From assembly GCA_000727475.1 (NCBI GenBank), contig KL647288.1, positions 9,178,055-9,242,054 on the forward strand: a stretch of DNA of 64,000 nucleotides, given 5' to 3'. Of the stretch, positions 49,201-61,700 are shown piece by piece. This DNA is from Sarcocystis neurona. Taxonomy: Eukaryota; Apicomplexa; Conoidasida; Eucoccidiorida; Sarcocystidae. The position numbers and the translations under genes were made by a program. Numbering within the stretch: the stretch's first letter is position 1; each line of letters starts with the position of its first letter. The notes under the pieces are model-generated. The model did not search any database and had not been told where the DNA came from. It saw only the letters and a program-made list of their open reading frames with translations.

Positions 49201-52200
49201 TTGCCGCCTCTTTCTCTATTGAAGACGCTTCCTCCGTTGCGGTGCCTTCCTCGTATGTGGACGCATCGGCTGGAGCTCCTGGTGTGCTGCTCCCTACAGT
49301 TTTACCCCTAAACGGTCCTCCGGAATTTCCGCCTGGTGTCTCGGCCAGACCTACGGCTGTCGGTGCACTGGCATTTCGTGCGACCTCTTCAGCACATTCG
49401 TCTGTCTGGGCGACTGGTTCCGCTGCTCCGAGGTCTGCTGCTACTGCGGCACAGGCGCCCTTGACTGCAGTCCGAGCACCTCCTTGCGCCTCGCCCCCTG
49501 TTGATATTTTGGCGTAGCCGCAGGCTCTGTGGGCACTCTGCAAGTCTTTCTGCTCCTCTGAATGCGTGTCCTGTGGTGGACCAGCTGTCGTAGGGTAAAG
49601 AATAACAAGTATTTTTTCCCACAACTGCGATCGCAGCAGGAGGAGCAGGAGCTGCTGTTGCTCCCTCAATGTCGCTGAACCAATAACGAGTGGCCCGCTG
49701 ACTGTGATCCTTGGTCCCGCAACGGTGTGTACACCTTGATCATGACCTGTACTGCCAGTGGGGTCATCAACGAACGCAGTGGCAGTAGTGTGAAGTGCGC
49801 TGGGATCATTCATGACAGATACCTTGAGCTTGTGTTCTGAAGCAGCTTCAGCTCCAACAGCAACAGAAGCGTCTGCAACAGTAGGGCCAGCACCGGCCCC
49901 ATCAACAGAAGGTACGTTGTTACTCTTGTCATGCGTACTGTAAGGCTGCTGCGCAGAGGCGACTTCAGAAGGTGAATGTAGGACTCGTGTTGTCGCACCG
50001 TTTGCAAGTGCAAGATAATCGTTTACCGAAAGCCAGCTTTCACCTGCCGAAACTATGGATAATGGCGCCTGTGAATACAGCAATTCTATCTTGCTAATTG
50101 CTTTTGTCGCGGGTAATGCCGGCGCAGGCAGTAGTATGTCGTTGCCTGTTGGTGAATACGAGCCTTTTGCTAGTATCGTTTTAGATTCCGTAACTGCTGG
50201 TCCAAGTGCCGAACCTGTCAGGGCAGTGGCGACCCCCTTCGACGACACCGACGATGGACAACAGACATCAGAATTCCGCTCCGAGCAAGCAGAGATGTGC
50301 TCCTCGTGCAGCAGCTGTTCACAGCGCTCATCATCTTCTAGCAAATTGAGCACCGCCGCGGCCGCGGCAGCAGCTTCTTCACTTTGGCTTCGGGCCCTGC
50401 TTGCTCCTGGCTCGTCCTGTGTTTTGGTACAGATCTCGTAGTGCGGCTGGAACCAAGCTGCCGCGGCTGTGTCTCCTCTGGAGCTGCGACAAAAGTTTAG
50501 AACATTCAGACAACTTTCCTGGTGGTGCTGCCCCACATTTAACGTATTTGGCGGCAGAAATATTTCTCGGCTGCGTCTGCGGTGGAAACAAACCGTGGGC
50601 GTGCATTGCAGAAGCTTAGGCTGTCCCGTCGGACTTTGGTGTCGCCCATTCCCTTCTATGTGGCAGAAACCTAGATGCACTGCGTGTTGCCCTTTTTGGT
50701 CCGGCTGTATATCGGGTTGCAGCAGATGTGTTGAGGAAACGTGCTTTTTCTCGCGGCAGCGCTGTTGGTTTCGTAGAGGCGCCTCTGGATGCTGTTCACG
50801 CTGCTGTATTTCCTGCTGTTGCAGTGGATTAGAAGAGGACAGTCTTGGCGGAGCAGAAGACGCAAAACACTCTCGATGAACAGTCGCTTCTTGCAATTCT
50901 TCGGGTGCCGGACAGTCTCCCGTGTCAAAAAGTGCATTCCCCCACAGCAGCTGTCTTCCGCCCGGTAGCGGCAGTATACAGTTGTAGGTATTGTGGCCAT
51001 CATTGGTGCAGTGGTCACGGTTGTTGTCGTCGCCAAGCGTGCTACTTTCATAGCTGCTGTTGCCGCTGTGACAGTTGCTGCTGCTGCTGCTGTCTGTACC
51101 GCCGCCGCGGTCACAGTGCTCATTGTTTGTGCGATTGCTGTGGCTGCCTGCGTAGATGGTGCTGCTGTTGTCGTAGTGGTTTTCATTCCAGTTGCTTATA
51201 TTGCCTATGCAGGGTAATGCAGCACTTGTCGTACTGGAGCGTCTCCATGTCCTGCCTTCGCTGGCGAACACCGTCGCAGCCTTCGGAGGCCCTAAGCTCT
51301 GCACGAGGCGCATCCTCCATCCCACAGGAAGAACTGCTGCTGCGTTTCCCATCGGAGTCCTCGAGGTCGCCAAGTGTGGTCCTGTTGTCTTTGGCACTTC
51401 ACTTTCGTCTACCGCTTCAACTCCTGCAGTCCCCATCGCCTCTGCTTCGCTACGAGGGTCGAATGCGACATCGGAGTGGGCTGTCTCAAAGACGCCTGGG
51501 GTCCCGTCATATGCTCGGCTGGAGAGCGACCGCTGTACCTGATATATCGAAGAAATCTGTTCCTGAAAATTTCTTGTCGGCGTCTGCAGTGAGCGGCTGA
51601 GCAGCTGCGAGGTGGAACCCGGCGCAGTGTTGTTTACACTCTGTTTCCAGCAGAGGGGCGAAATCTTTTCACAGGTACCTACAAGATTTTCATGAAAGTG
51701 TACAGGTATGACATCCGCAGCGGCTGTTGCGCCCTCTGCCGCGAAAAGTTGTGTACCAGTGATCGATGCCTGGAGATTGTCATCTGCCGGGGCCGCAGCG
51801 CTTGCACTGCGGGTTCCTGGGGGTGCCTGGCTATCTGCTATGGAGAATACCGCTTCAACACATTGTATGCCTATTGCGTCTACTTTCTGCGCATCAGCGC
51901 CCGCCTCTCCTGGTGGCAGCTGCCGGGAAGAATGGCACTGAGAAGGCAGAATCGTGAATAGCTGCGACGTATGGCAATGTCTGACGTCATTATTCCTGCT
52001 GACTTCACGTCCTATAACAACAGCGGCAGCAACGCAGGAAGTTGGCCCCGTTGCCGAACAAGGGGGAGATGACGCGGGCAAGCCATACTTAACCGTGCAA
52101 CCAGATGGAGTCACCCAGTGCGAATAGCCCCTGCATGCTGCTGGTTGAACCATCCCCGTGCTACTACCACCACAAGAATGGGAGGTCGCGAAAGAATAAG

Positions 52201-55200
52201 AAGCAAAACTACGGGGCGCGTCACATTTCCCGTATTCTCGACTACTGTAATTGAGCGTCGTGCTGCCAGAAGCGGCAGTGGTCCACAACGAATCTCTAGT
52301 GTCTCTAATATTGCCAGAAGAAGGCACCTGCCACACCCGGCCGTTGTTGAACAGTCCAACAAATTTTCTTCCTGTAGTGCGATCCTTTCTGCTGCTGTCT
52401 CCCATACCGCTGCCCACGTGGCTGCTGCCTTCGCTGCTGTCGGCGTTGTAGCTGCTAGAGCTGCTACTGCTGCTAGTGCTGCTGCTGCTGCTGCTATTGG
52501 TGTTGCTACTGTTAGTGCTGCAGTTGCCATCCCGAGTGTTGCTGCTGCTGAGGCAATCGACAATTTTGCGCGCCATAAGGCCGCCAACGCCGTCCGTACC
52601 GTGCTGAGCAGGGTTGTGCCTTCCGCTCGTGCCCTGCACTTGGAGGTTGTGGAAATGACCATGCGACGGCTGCCGCTCATTTGACCTTTGCGTGCAAGTG
52701 TCATGTGTGTCACTCCAGGTAGGCCTCAAACAGTTTTCCCCTTCAGGTAGTAATGAGTGCAGTGCATCGTCCGGCTTGTGCTGCTCCAACGCAAGCACGT
52801 GCTCCTGCTCCGGAGTTGGAGACATAAACGTTTGGTGCTGCGGGTCCCCCTTGGCAGGTCGTACGGGGGTACTTGGAGAGACGCCGTTTCGGGCGACTCT
52901 ACGTCCTTCAACTCTTTCGCAGCTACGGTCTCTGCCGCTTCCGCAAGAGCTATTGGCGCTGTCGCTATTCCGACTCGAGAACGTTTGTTCTTTGTCCCCT
53001 GTGTTTTCACTTCCGTGCAGTCCCGCAAGTTGCGTTTTAGAAGTCGTTTGCAAAAGCAGGTCTTGTTCCAACACCTTGTTCGTCGAGGTAGTTCGCATGC
53101 GCGCCGGGTAGTTTGTTACTAGCGCTAAATCGTCTGACCAGGTTTTGCCGGATGAGGAAAGTGCTTCAGCGTCAGTCGACTTCTGGATGCAATCACTTGC
53201 CCGGAAAGCGTTCTCCAGCTCAGTAGTGTCCCTCGGTATGCTCACCAAATGTGGGTGCCAGCTACACAGAGAAGGGGAGAGGGCTTCATGTTGATCGACA
53301 TTGGAAATAGCGGCTACAAGAAGGTCGTGCCCCTGAAACAAACCTTGCTCGTGTTGGCCTAGCGGCTGCCATGAAAGGTGCTGCAGTTCCTCGCGGTCGG
53401 GCTGTCGTTCCTGCGCAGACACCACAGTCTGAAGCTGCTGCTCCTCAGAAGAGTGCTCCCACTTCCGCGCCTGGGGCTGCAGCAGTGGCTCGAAGCGCCG
53501 TCGTTCGTTGTGATATGCTGAAGTATAAAGATGGACTGAAGCTACTTCCTGACCTACGTTGCTCGTCTTTTCTGGCGTTCCTTTCTGAGGGAGTCTCGCC
53601 TCATGGCTGCCTCCGCAAGCATGCGCTGGAGCCGAATTTCCAACTAGCCGCGCCCCTATCTGCCGCATCGTGCGCCCGTCGACGGTGCGCTCTGTGCCGT
53701 TCACACTGACTGCCACTTCGTTTTCTCCTGTGACAACGTCGGCAGCCGCCTCCGTTGCACTGCCCGGTGCCTCACCGATTCTCGCAGATCCCGCTGCAGC
53801 TCCAGCACACACAGCGAGTTCTTCATACCTCGATGCTGTTTCGTCTGCCCTGAAACCTTCGTGCGTTACTGTTCCTCTGATCGCTGCGTTCGACGTCGCG
53901 GAGGCAGCTGCTGATTGACCTTCAGTGAATATATGCCCTGATTGTATCCGTGTGCATTCGTTACCAATATCTTTCTTTTCAATCATTGCCGTTTCGACAG
54001 CCGCGTCTTTTTTCAAACATTTTTCGCGCATTTCTGTGAACTCCAACGCACTTTTGAAATGCGTCAATGTCTTTTTCATTTGCATGTGGCTCTCGTGTGG
54101 CTTGTCCTGGTGTTGCTCTTGTCGCCGTGGTTGTAGCGTGCGGCTCTGTGAAAGGCGCTCTGACGGTGGATTTTGCTGCGCTTGGTGGCGCATGTTGTGC
54201 TGCTTTCGGTGCTGCTCCTGCCCTCGTTGGGGTCCTTCCTGCTGCCGTTTGCTTGGCAGCTTGTACTGCAGCTGATTTTGCAAGGCTGCGTGGACATTTA
54301 GGACGTAAGGGGCAACTTGCTCTACCTGGCAAGCATGGGGTGACAGCGAAAGCGTGTTGGCTGTCACTGTTGCTGCTTCCTTTCTCACTCTATCGCTGCT
54401 ACAGAAGTCCGCACCCTTGAGACTTTGCGTGAAGGAATTGACACCACCACCAGCAGCGGTGGCATGCTTCTCTCCCGAAGGTTGTTTCGCTTTGACGGAT
54501 GGCACTACTGCATCTTCTGAGACGACGGAAGCTACCCCTCTTGCAACAGAAGAATCTGGTCCCGCGGGATCGCATGTGACAGCAGCGCTGCTTTTCCTAT
54601 TATGCGCACGAGCCCCACTGCCAACACTCCTAGCACGTGCTGTAGCTGCAGACACGTCTCCTGATACTCCAGAGAACGCCGACCCAGCAGGCGAAGGGAG
54701 ACAGTACGTCTTCAGCCCTTCGGCAGGCCGGTGATCTAGGGGGTTGCTGTTGCTCAGCCACTTCGTCTGCTGAGGCGAGGTAAGCGCTCCTACCTCTCGA
54801 AAGCGCGAAGCAGGAGCCGCTGCCCCCGTTTTGTGCGAATAGTTGTTTCTGTGCTGCACCTTGGTGGAGGAACGTGAAGACAGAGCTAACTCGCAGCTGG
54901 AAACTGTTGCTCCGCCTGCCTCCCCTGCTGTTGTTGACTGGGACCCAGTTTTTGAAGCGACTCCGTCGCCCGCGCTTTGTCCGTTGGTGATCGCTTGACT
55001 ACGGCGGAGGGCGGCGGTCTGCCGGCTGTATAAATCACGCAGAAGCAGTGGAATGCACACTAAGGCAGCAGCCGTATCATGCCAGTTCGAAATAGTCGTT
55101 TCCCGAGAAGCTACCGGTACATAAAAAAAGACACAACTGGGTTGCGCACCGGGTGGTGGGGTGGACGAAGTGTCTGTCGTGTTGACCTACAATGAGGCTT

Positions 55201-55302
55201 ATTCATATCCTGGCCCACTATAGAGCGAGGCTACGTACGTTTGCTGGTACGTCGGCCTTCGCGGTGCACACTGGAACTTCTCTTGACTGCGTTTGCATCC
55301 AT
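40209..55302 (-). CDS. Giant IRE1/RNase L-like degenerate pseudokinase-KEN protein with RING-H2 insertion
   Basis: Four large exons join with perfect phase: to 49130 (opening uncertain, about 55059), 48321-47941, 47576-45656 (donor GTGAGT) and 45016 to about 40243. IRE1 and RNase L pair a kinase fold with a KEN RNase; IRE1 senses ER stress. Motif order fits: a possible luminal repeat (GLFNNGRVW, about 52350), a weak Gly loop (SVGLDMG, exon 2), beta3 VLVLHR with Lys lost (47576), beta4/5 before 45656, and hinge/alphaD ICSISLEQLV (44126). Then comes a RING-H2 pattern (C438xxC, CPHAFHLRC 564-572, C630xxC, numbered from 45047), LQELHPHK for HRDLKPxN (42026), AFPL for DFGL (41558), WEAP (41486), TLRTCVHHPFFWD (40562) and GWRRRVDMQL...SLLDFLRM. 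More than 4,300 residues, mostly low complexity. A possible first exon is ATG 55302-55239. No catalytic kinase residue survives. Confidence 0.55.
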
Positions 55303-55755
55303 TTACGTCAACGAGTCTACCTAGGGGGGACCCAATAGCACAGAGAGCACATGCTTGTGAATCATACCGAGAATGGAGACAAGGCAGCGACCGTCGTCAG
55401 CGTAGCACGAGAGGTATACTCACATCCACACGCATCTACCTACGAGCTCGAACTACGGTACAAACACTTTTTCAGAAAAAAAGTGGAGCACGGGGTAACC
55501 TGTAAAGTAATTCATACCCTGCAACGGTTCAAAGGAGACTGAGTGATCTTCTAGGTTTCGACAAGAATATGCTCACCTCCCTTGGTCAGTTCTCAGTCAA
55601 GTACGCGTGGATCTATACAAGGGGCGGTGGCAGTGTTACCTCGGCTCGTGCGCGTTGTGCCACCTCTGCGCATACTGCCTTTACAGGTCTTTTATGTATT
55701 TGAGCATATTTAGATTTATGTAAGGGGCAAAAGCGTGCACGTGCATGCAGCGCAC
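55061..55755. other. Gap between the zinc-finger exon and the giant exon
   Basis: This gap of 700 bases is short for an intergenic region in this window. It could hold the 3' end of the zinc-finger gene plus the promoter and first exon of the giant gene (candidate ATG at 55302, donor GTACGT after 55239, acceptor TTAG before 55059, phases consistent). Alternatively it could be an intron joining the two: donor GTGCGC after 55756 and an acceptor CCCAG near 55138 also match in phase. I saw no domain or repeat in it. Confidence 0.4.
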
Positions 55756-58700
55756 CTGGTGTGTCCAAAGGCCTCGAAGTCGTCCAAGTTGAAAAGAGGG
55801 GGTTTGAGAAAGAGCGGCTGCAGCAGCTTCAGCTGGGAGGCCGGCAGCGGAGTGGCATAGGTAAACTGAGGACACGGAGGTGTGGGTAGTCTCCGCTCCC
55901 TCCCTTCGTGATAGAAAGCACAAAGGAAACCTCTGGGACAGCCTCCTGCTGCTGCCAAGGCGGAGGCTGCCTCTGAAGAGGCAGAAGTGCCACTTGAAGT
56001 CGCATTTCTCGAGGCTAGGTGCTGTTGCTGCGCGGTACCTCGATTTCGACTGTTTGATCCCGCTACTGTCGCAGGGCGGTAGTCGATGCAAGGCATTGTC
56101 TTGTAATAGGATGGATGGTAAAGCTGCTCTTTGCTGCCGTGGGAAAAACTGCAGCGAGCGCTGAAAGCAGGTGCCCGAACGGAAGCAGAAAGAACCGCGC
56201 TGCCATAAACCAAACCCTTGTAGCAGCAATTGCAGACAGGTGCGACCACTGCCTTTCGCTCCAGCAGATAGTCGGGGAGGACACCAAAGAGCCACCCGTG
56301 TGGCGGTGTAGTGGACAGGTTCAACAGTTACCGCCAGCTACCAAGAACGGGTCGCCCGACTCACGTGGCCGCATCGGTACCGGTAGCAGCGTCACAACAG
56401 GTAGACGCACACGCAGCAGCAGCTGGGCCGAGGGAGTAGGCTTGTGGACAGTGGCAGCATACTACACGTGTCTTCGCAACAGACATCTCAAGTGCGCCAG
56501 CACGGAGCAAAGCGTAGACCATGTAGAATCAAAAGGAAGTCTTCCTAAGGAAGCAGCAACATCGACATTGTGTAGGACGATGTCGACGAATAGGCAAAGT
56601 CGTCTTCTATGTCAACTTAAAAGAGAAGGCGAAGCACCTCTGGGGTGCCACAAGATGAAGGGAAGGAAAACAGAAGAAGAGTCGAACCTGGGTTGGAAGG
56701 ACACGCCAACAAACGTTTTGCCTTAAATTAAGCTACGGAACAAACCACGCTGCAACAGCCGATACCAGATATAACCGTGCACAGCGTGGCTCCTCACAAT
56801 TTTTTCGTTGCTGGCTTAATAGCCAGCATACCTCTGCGTCTGTGTCTATAGCGTTGAGTTCACTACGTGTCATTCCTGGAGTCACTGCTCGTTTCAACGT
56901 TTTCTCTACAAAGATGTTGCTGCACCTGACGCGGCTTCCGCTCATGCGCAACACCTCGTAGCGCCACTCCTTATAACCCTGCTGCTGCTCCTGTGAAAGT
57001 CCTAGTGCACATGCGTAAGCTTGTGCTCACCCGTGCGGACAGCGTTTCTCGTAGTCTGCAGAATGCAAATCTTTATTCCAAGCCGCGCATGGCTCCGATC
57101 CGTACCCTGCCGGCAGAAAAACAACGACGTCCTGTCAAGCGTTTGAGTGACCGACTGCGACGTGCACTTTAACACACTACCTGGCACCGAGCAGTCTCAC
57201 ATGTTTGTCAGCACTTCCTTGTTTACACAAAAAGATGTACCGGTGTAAATAGATGTATATACAAGCGTGTGCCAGCAGACGTAATTCTATTATAGAGCCA
57301 GGCGAATTCACGTTCCCCCGAACCTGATGTGTGTAGGAGACTCTTGGTCACCCGTGTCTATAACTTTTATCATTTGAGCACTGGAAAAAAAGTTAATGGA
57401 AGACCTAGTAGGCGGAACTGATCTGGTAGATTTTCAGGTGCGTAGAAAGTTAGAACCCAGAAAATTGTATCGTTCCGTTGTTTATACCACTACTCGGTCT
57501 ACGACCCCTGGACATACTCCACGGATCGACGCACTGGCTACGGCTGCTGCGCTTGAGACTTGATTCGCAGCAGCCATAGTTGGAGGCAACCCTCGCCGTA
57601 GTTGTCTTTTGCGTGCGCCGCTGTTTTCAGTCCTGCGGCACACGTCCCCGTGTCGCCGCGGCTGATTGTGGCATCAGAGCCTCTCTTCTTACTCCTTCAG
57701 TTGTCGGAGCAGCTACTTCGGTTGCTGCAGCCTCTGCTACCTCGAATCTCCCCGCTAGCGAACTAATCTGTCATTGTCCTGTCTGCTGCCGATGGTGGTA
57801 TTACTGCCCTGGGGCAGTGTGTCAGCAGCCCTATGGAGTGTTGGCAGTGTGGCTCTACTGTGGCACACTCTACAGCGTAGGGCACGGCAACAAGGCTTCT
57901 TACCAATGAGAGGGCTTCGACGGCAATCTTGGTAAGTGTGCGCGTAGACGCAGGTCCTCCAGTCATGCTGGGAGCCGTAAGGACACCAGATGGTCTTGAA
58001 TTTGTTTACGAAAAAGCGACTGTCTGGATTTTTCTCTTCTTCTTCTGTGAACAGCGTAGCTCGTATCTCTTCACGAGAATGGGCAAAAGCGCAGTACACC
58101 CCTCGAACGCAACCCCACCCTTTGGTGCTACTGGTACAGCATGGCGTTCCCTTCCGCGTATTTGGGTGGCTCCCACGCTCGTCCTACAGGTCGCCGGCAG
58201 CACAGTCCGTAAGACACGGCTTTTTTTACGCAGAAGGTAACGTGCGATCATCCAGCTTTTTTGAAAGCACGCGTGCCCATATTTACATATATATGTGTCT
58301 GCTAAATACTTCACACGTAGGAGCTAAAACGCGTACCCGTTATTCATAGGACGAGACAGTCGATTTCTACCCAGTGAGCCCGCAAAAAACGCACCGAGGT
58401 GCAGGCAATCGCACAGGTTATCCAACAGGCATGAATGAGTGGTTGCCGCACACACGCAGAAGATGCACGCACATACGTGCACATGCAGAATGTGTTTTCA
58501 TTGCTGCAAAAGTTTTGTTTTCAACGTTCTTACCTCCATGTGTGCGTCGGCTGCGAGCGGAATGGATCTCTAATTCACACGCTACATATGAGACTGTGTT
58601 GCGCTGGAGTGTGGGTACATAGAAGTTACTCTCCTTTCAGCCATCCTCAGCCACGGCGATGCAACGGGCTCTGCTGCACGCGGTACAAATCAATGGCATC

Positions 58701-61700
58701 ATAGTAACACCGTCGGTTGCTGTAATGTATTGATGGTGCCCTTAAGCTCTTACTACTAGAATTATCCTCTCTGTCGCTGGCGCTGTTGGTTGTTAAAACC
58801 TTGCCAGCTCTGCTCTGATATTCGTCGGGGCGGACTGCCGTTTTTGTTTTGCTGGTGGCCGATGGAGGCCATCAGAGAAGGTGCCGTTTCCACAGTGGAC
58901 GTGCAAGCCTTATCGTCGCTGCTTACCTCGTGGCCTTTGAAGGGCAAAATACAGGGAAGGTTGGAGCAGAAGCGCTGCTTGTAGATGTGTGGATGGTAGA
59001 GCAGCTCGTGACGATTGTGCGACTTTTCGCAGCTGCAGCAGCAGGTCGCAGTCAGTCAGACTTGCTTGCATGAAAGGAGCAGGAGGCGTCCGCCACCGCA
59101 CAGCAAGAGGTCAATAGTGTTTTTGACTGTCTCCTTTCGGTACTTGAAGCAACCGTTGCTGTAGTGCCTTCAGCGGGGACGGCGGAGGCATTTCTGCACG
59201 CTTTCGACTTTCTAGGCGCCTCTAGTGAAGCGTCGTCTCCTGCGACAGGAATGGTGCTTCCCTCATGTGCACGAGTGTCTGGAAAAAGAGCTGTAGCAGT
59301 CATTGGCTCTTCCCACTCTCTACCGCGGACGCGTGGTCAAGGACGTGTACGTACGCATGCATATATATATATATATACATATGCACACATTTGTGTGTAT
59401 ACACATGTATGTGCACACAGGTGCAAGGGGAAGAAACACCTCGGTCACTTTCCCGTCAAACGCAAGTTGCCGTCAGTAACCGAGGAACTGTGTGCTGATG
59501 CTGAAAGTCCCTCTTCCAGTGAAGGCGTCTGTACAGCCACGTGGGCTGCCAGGAGAGAACGGTGCAGCGCACCGGCGGGCAGAAAAGAAGCGCAGCAGAG
59601 ATGAGCGATACCCCACAGCAGCACTACCACCCACCTCTGCCACAGTTACTTAGCAGCTCCCGTGTGGCAAAGAACGACACGGAGCACCACCAATAAGACA
59701 AGGAGCCGTTTTGTTTTCTGGGTGAATAAAAAATCCATAAACACTGCGGCAGAGAGGAACCGAGCGTATGAGTGCAGGTGCGGGTATACACTGACGTGCA
59801 TGTCATGAATATTCGGTGACTACGGCTGCCACCTGCACAGCCGCAAAGACGACCACACGTGTAGAATGTGCGCCTGTTTCCCCTTTTAACTGAAGAACGG
59901 CCGTAGGGAGCAGAACGTCACCAGACGGACACAAGCAGGTACAACTGGCGCCACTAAAAAAAGCTTTTCTCTGCAGACTTCAGTCGTAGCTTTCCCTCAG
60001 CAGGTGTCCCTTACCGGAGACGTAGTCACCAAAACTCTCAGTTTCGTTCTATCTCCTTTGAAGCGACAGCGACGGACGCTAGCAGACCATGCTTTCACTC
60101 TAACAGTGGGATATACTATACCGCAGTCAAGCCTAAGATGCCAAGGACTGAATACTGTCAAGGTCTTGCTGGAGAGTAAGCTGACTCTACTGAAAGCTGT
60201 GTTTCGTCGAGAGAAGGCAACGGCCACGGCGACCGCGACTGGGTCGACAAAAAGCCACCCTACGGAAAGCTGCTCGTTATAAGCACCAATGCAGCAAGCA
60301 TCAGTAGCACACGTCCGCTGCCACGCTATCAAGCAATACACAGTTAAAACCAGAGTGCTCTGCCTGCTGCGTATCGAGACGTGAAAGAGCCGTTAGCAGG
60401 ATACGACACGGTTCACGGAAGTATATGTGTGAAAGAGAGCGAACTTCCTTTTTTCGTCTTGTGAAGGGGAGAAAACAACATGCAATTGCTTCCAGCTATA
60501 AAAAGAGTATACGATGAGGACACGAACTTCAAGTGGGATTAATCTCGTAGAGAATGCTGCGTACAGCACGGCATTTGCTGGCGAACGCTACTTTTAACAT
60601 TACCAGCACGCGAGCTCGACCTCCCTCTACAGACAGCAGCGCAGGGGCCCTTACACATTCTGGTGTCTCCTTTCCAGTATATACACACGCAAAATTTCTG
60701 TAAAGGAGCGAATCCCACGGGCATGCTCGTGCCTAAGCGTAGGCATTGGTGAGTTCTACTATGAAGTCCGGGTGGTTGAGCACACCCACATGCAAACGGG
60801 TGTACAAGTTGCAGTCGCATATAGTGTACTCTTCTTTCCCTTCAGGATGTGCTAGAGGAAGCCTAGAATAGCGTGCAGGGACACGTAGCCACTTTCTGTA
60901 CATGGGTACACATAAACAGGAGTACGGATGCCGCATTGCCCCTGTCATCCACTTACGTAAGCAACGATGTCCATCCCATATCTATCTTTATTCTAATTCT
61001 TCTGTACAAGAATCTTCCGTCACTCGCGAACGTTGGTCGTACACGTGATATCCGCGGGCATCATCCCAGTTCGTGTACGGCTACCTGTATACATGTGTGC
61101 ACTATTCGACATAACCTGTACAGCGGTGTGTCGCATATATATATATGTATATATATATATCCTATCGGCGGAAGGAGCATGGAAGGATAGGCGGAGAGCG
61201 AGGGATTCTGCAAAACTTGGGTTATTCCAGTATGCGGTCCTCTCGGATGAACACAGGCCTCTACAAATATATTCGCATCTGTTGCGTTCGAGGTAGCCGC
61301 ATAGATACAATGCAGTCCGCTGCACTTCAGAGTAGGTACATACGTATTCCGTGCATCCCTGCGCTTCCAAGCACAGTTCCAGCCACAAGAAACTCATGCA
61401 TTCATGGGCACGTAGCTGTATGTATTCGCGCGTGGCTTGTTCCACGATATGCGTGAGCTATGCGCGTATACAGGACAAGAGTTGTGCAGAGTCGGGTCGT
61501 TCCTTACGCTTCTCCTTTGCTGCACTGGACAGCGACGGTATCAAGGTCAAAATGCTCCTCGCACTGCTCCGCCCGGTAGGTTACTGGGGTGCTGGGTAAC
61601 AGTAAAGCATTCCACACGTATAGACAATACCTCAGCGATTTTTCGCTCTGCTTACAGACACGTGATCACAGACCCTGTCACTTACTATCCAGTTCACAAG

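Noticed and set aside
56115..56726. Plus-strand 203-codon frame opposite the zinc-finger exon
   Set aside because: The minus strand carries CCCH ligands in order. The plus frame has no motif and no clear splice borders.
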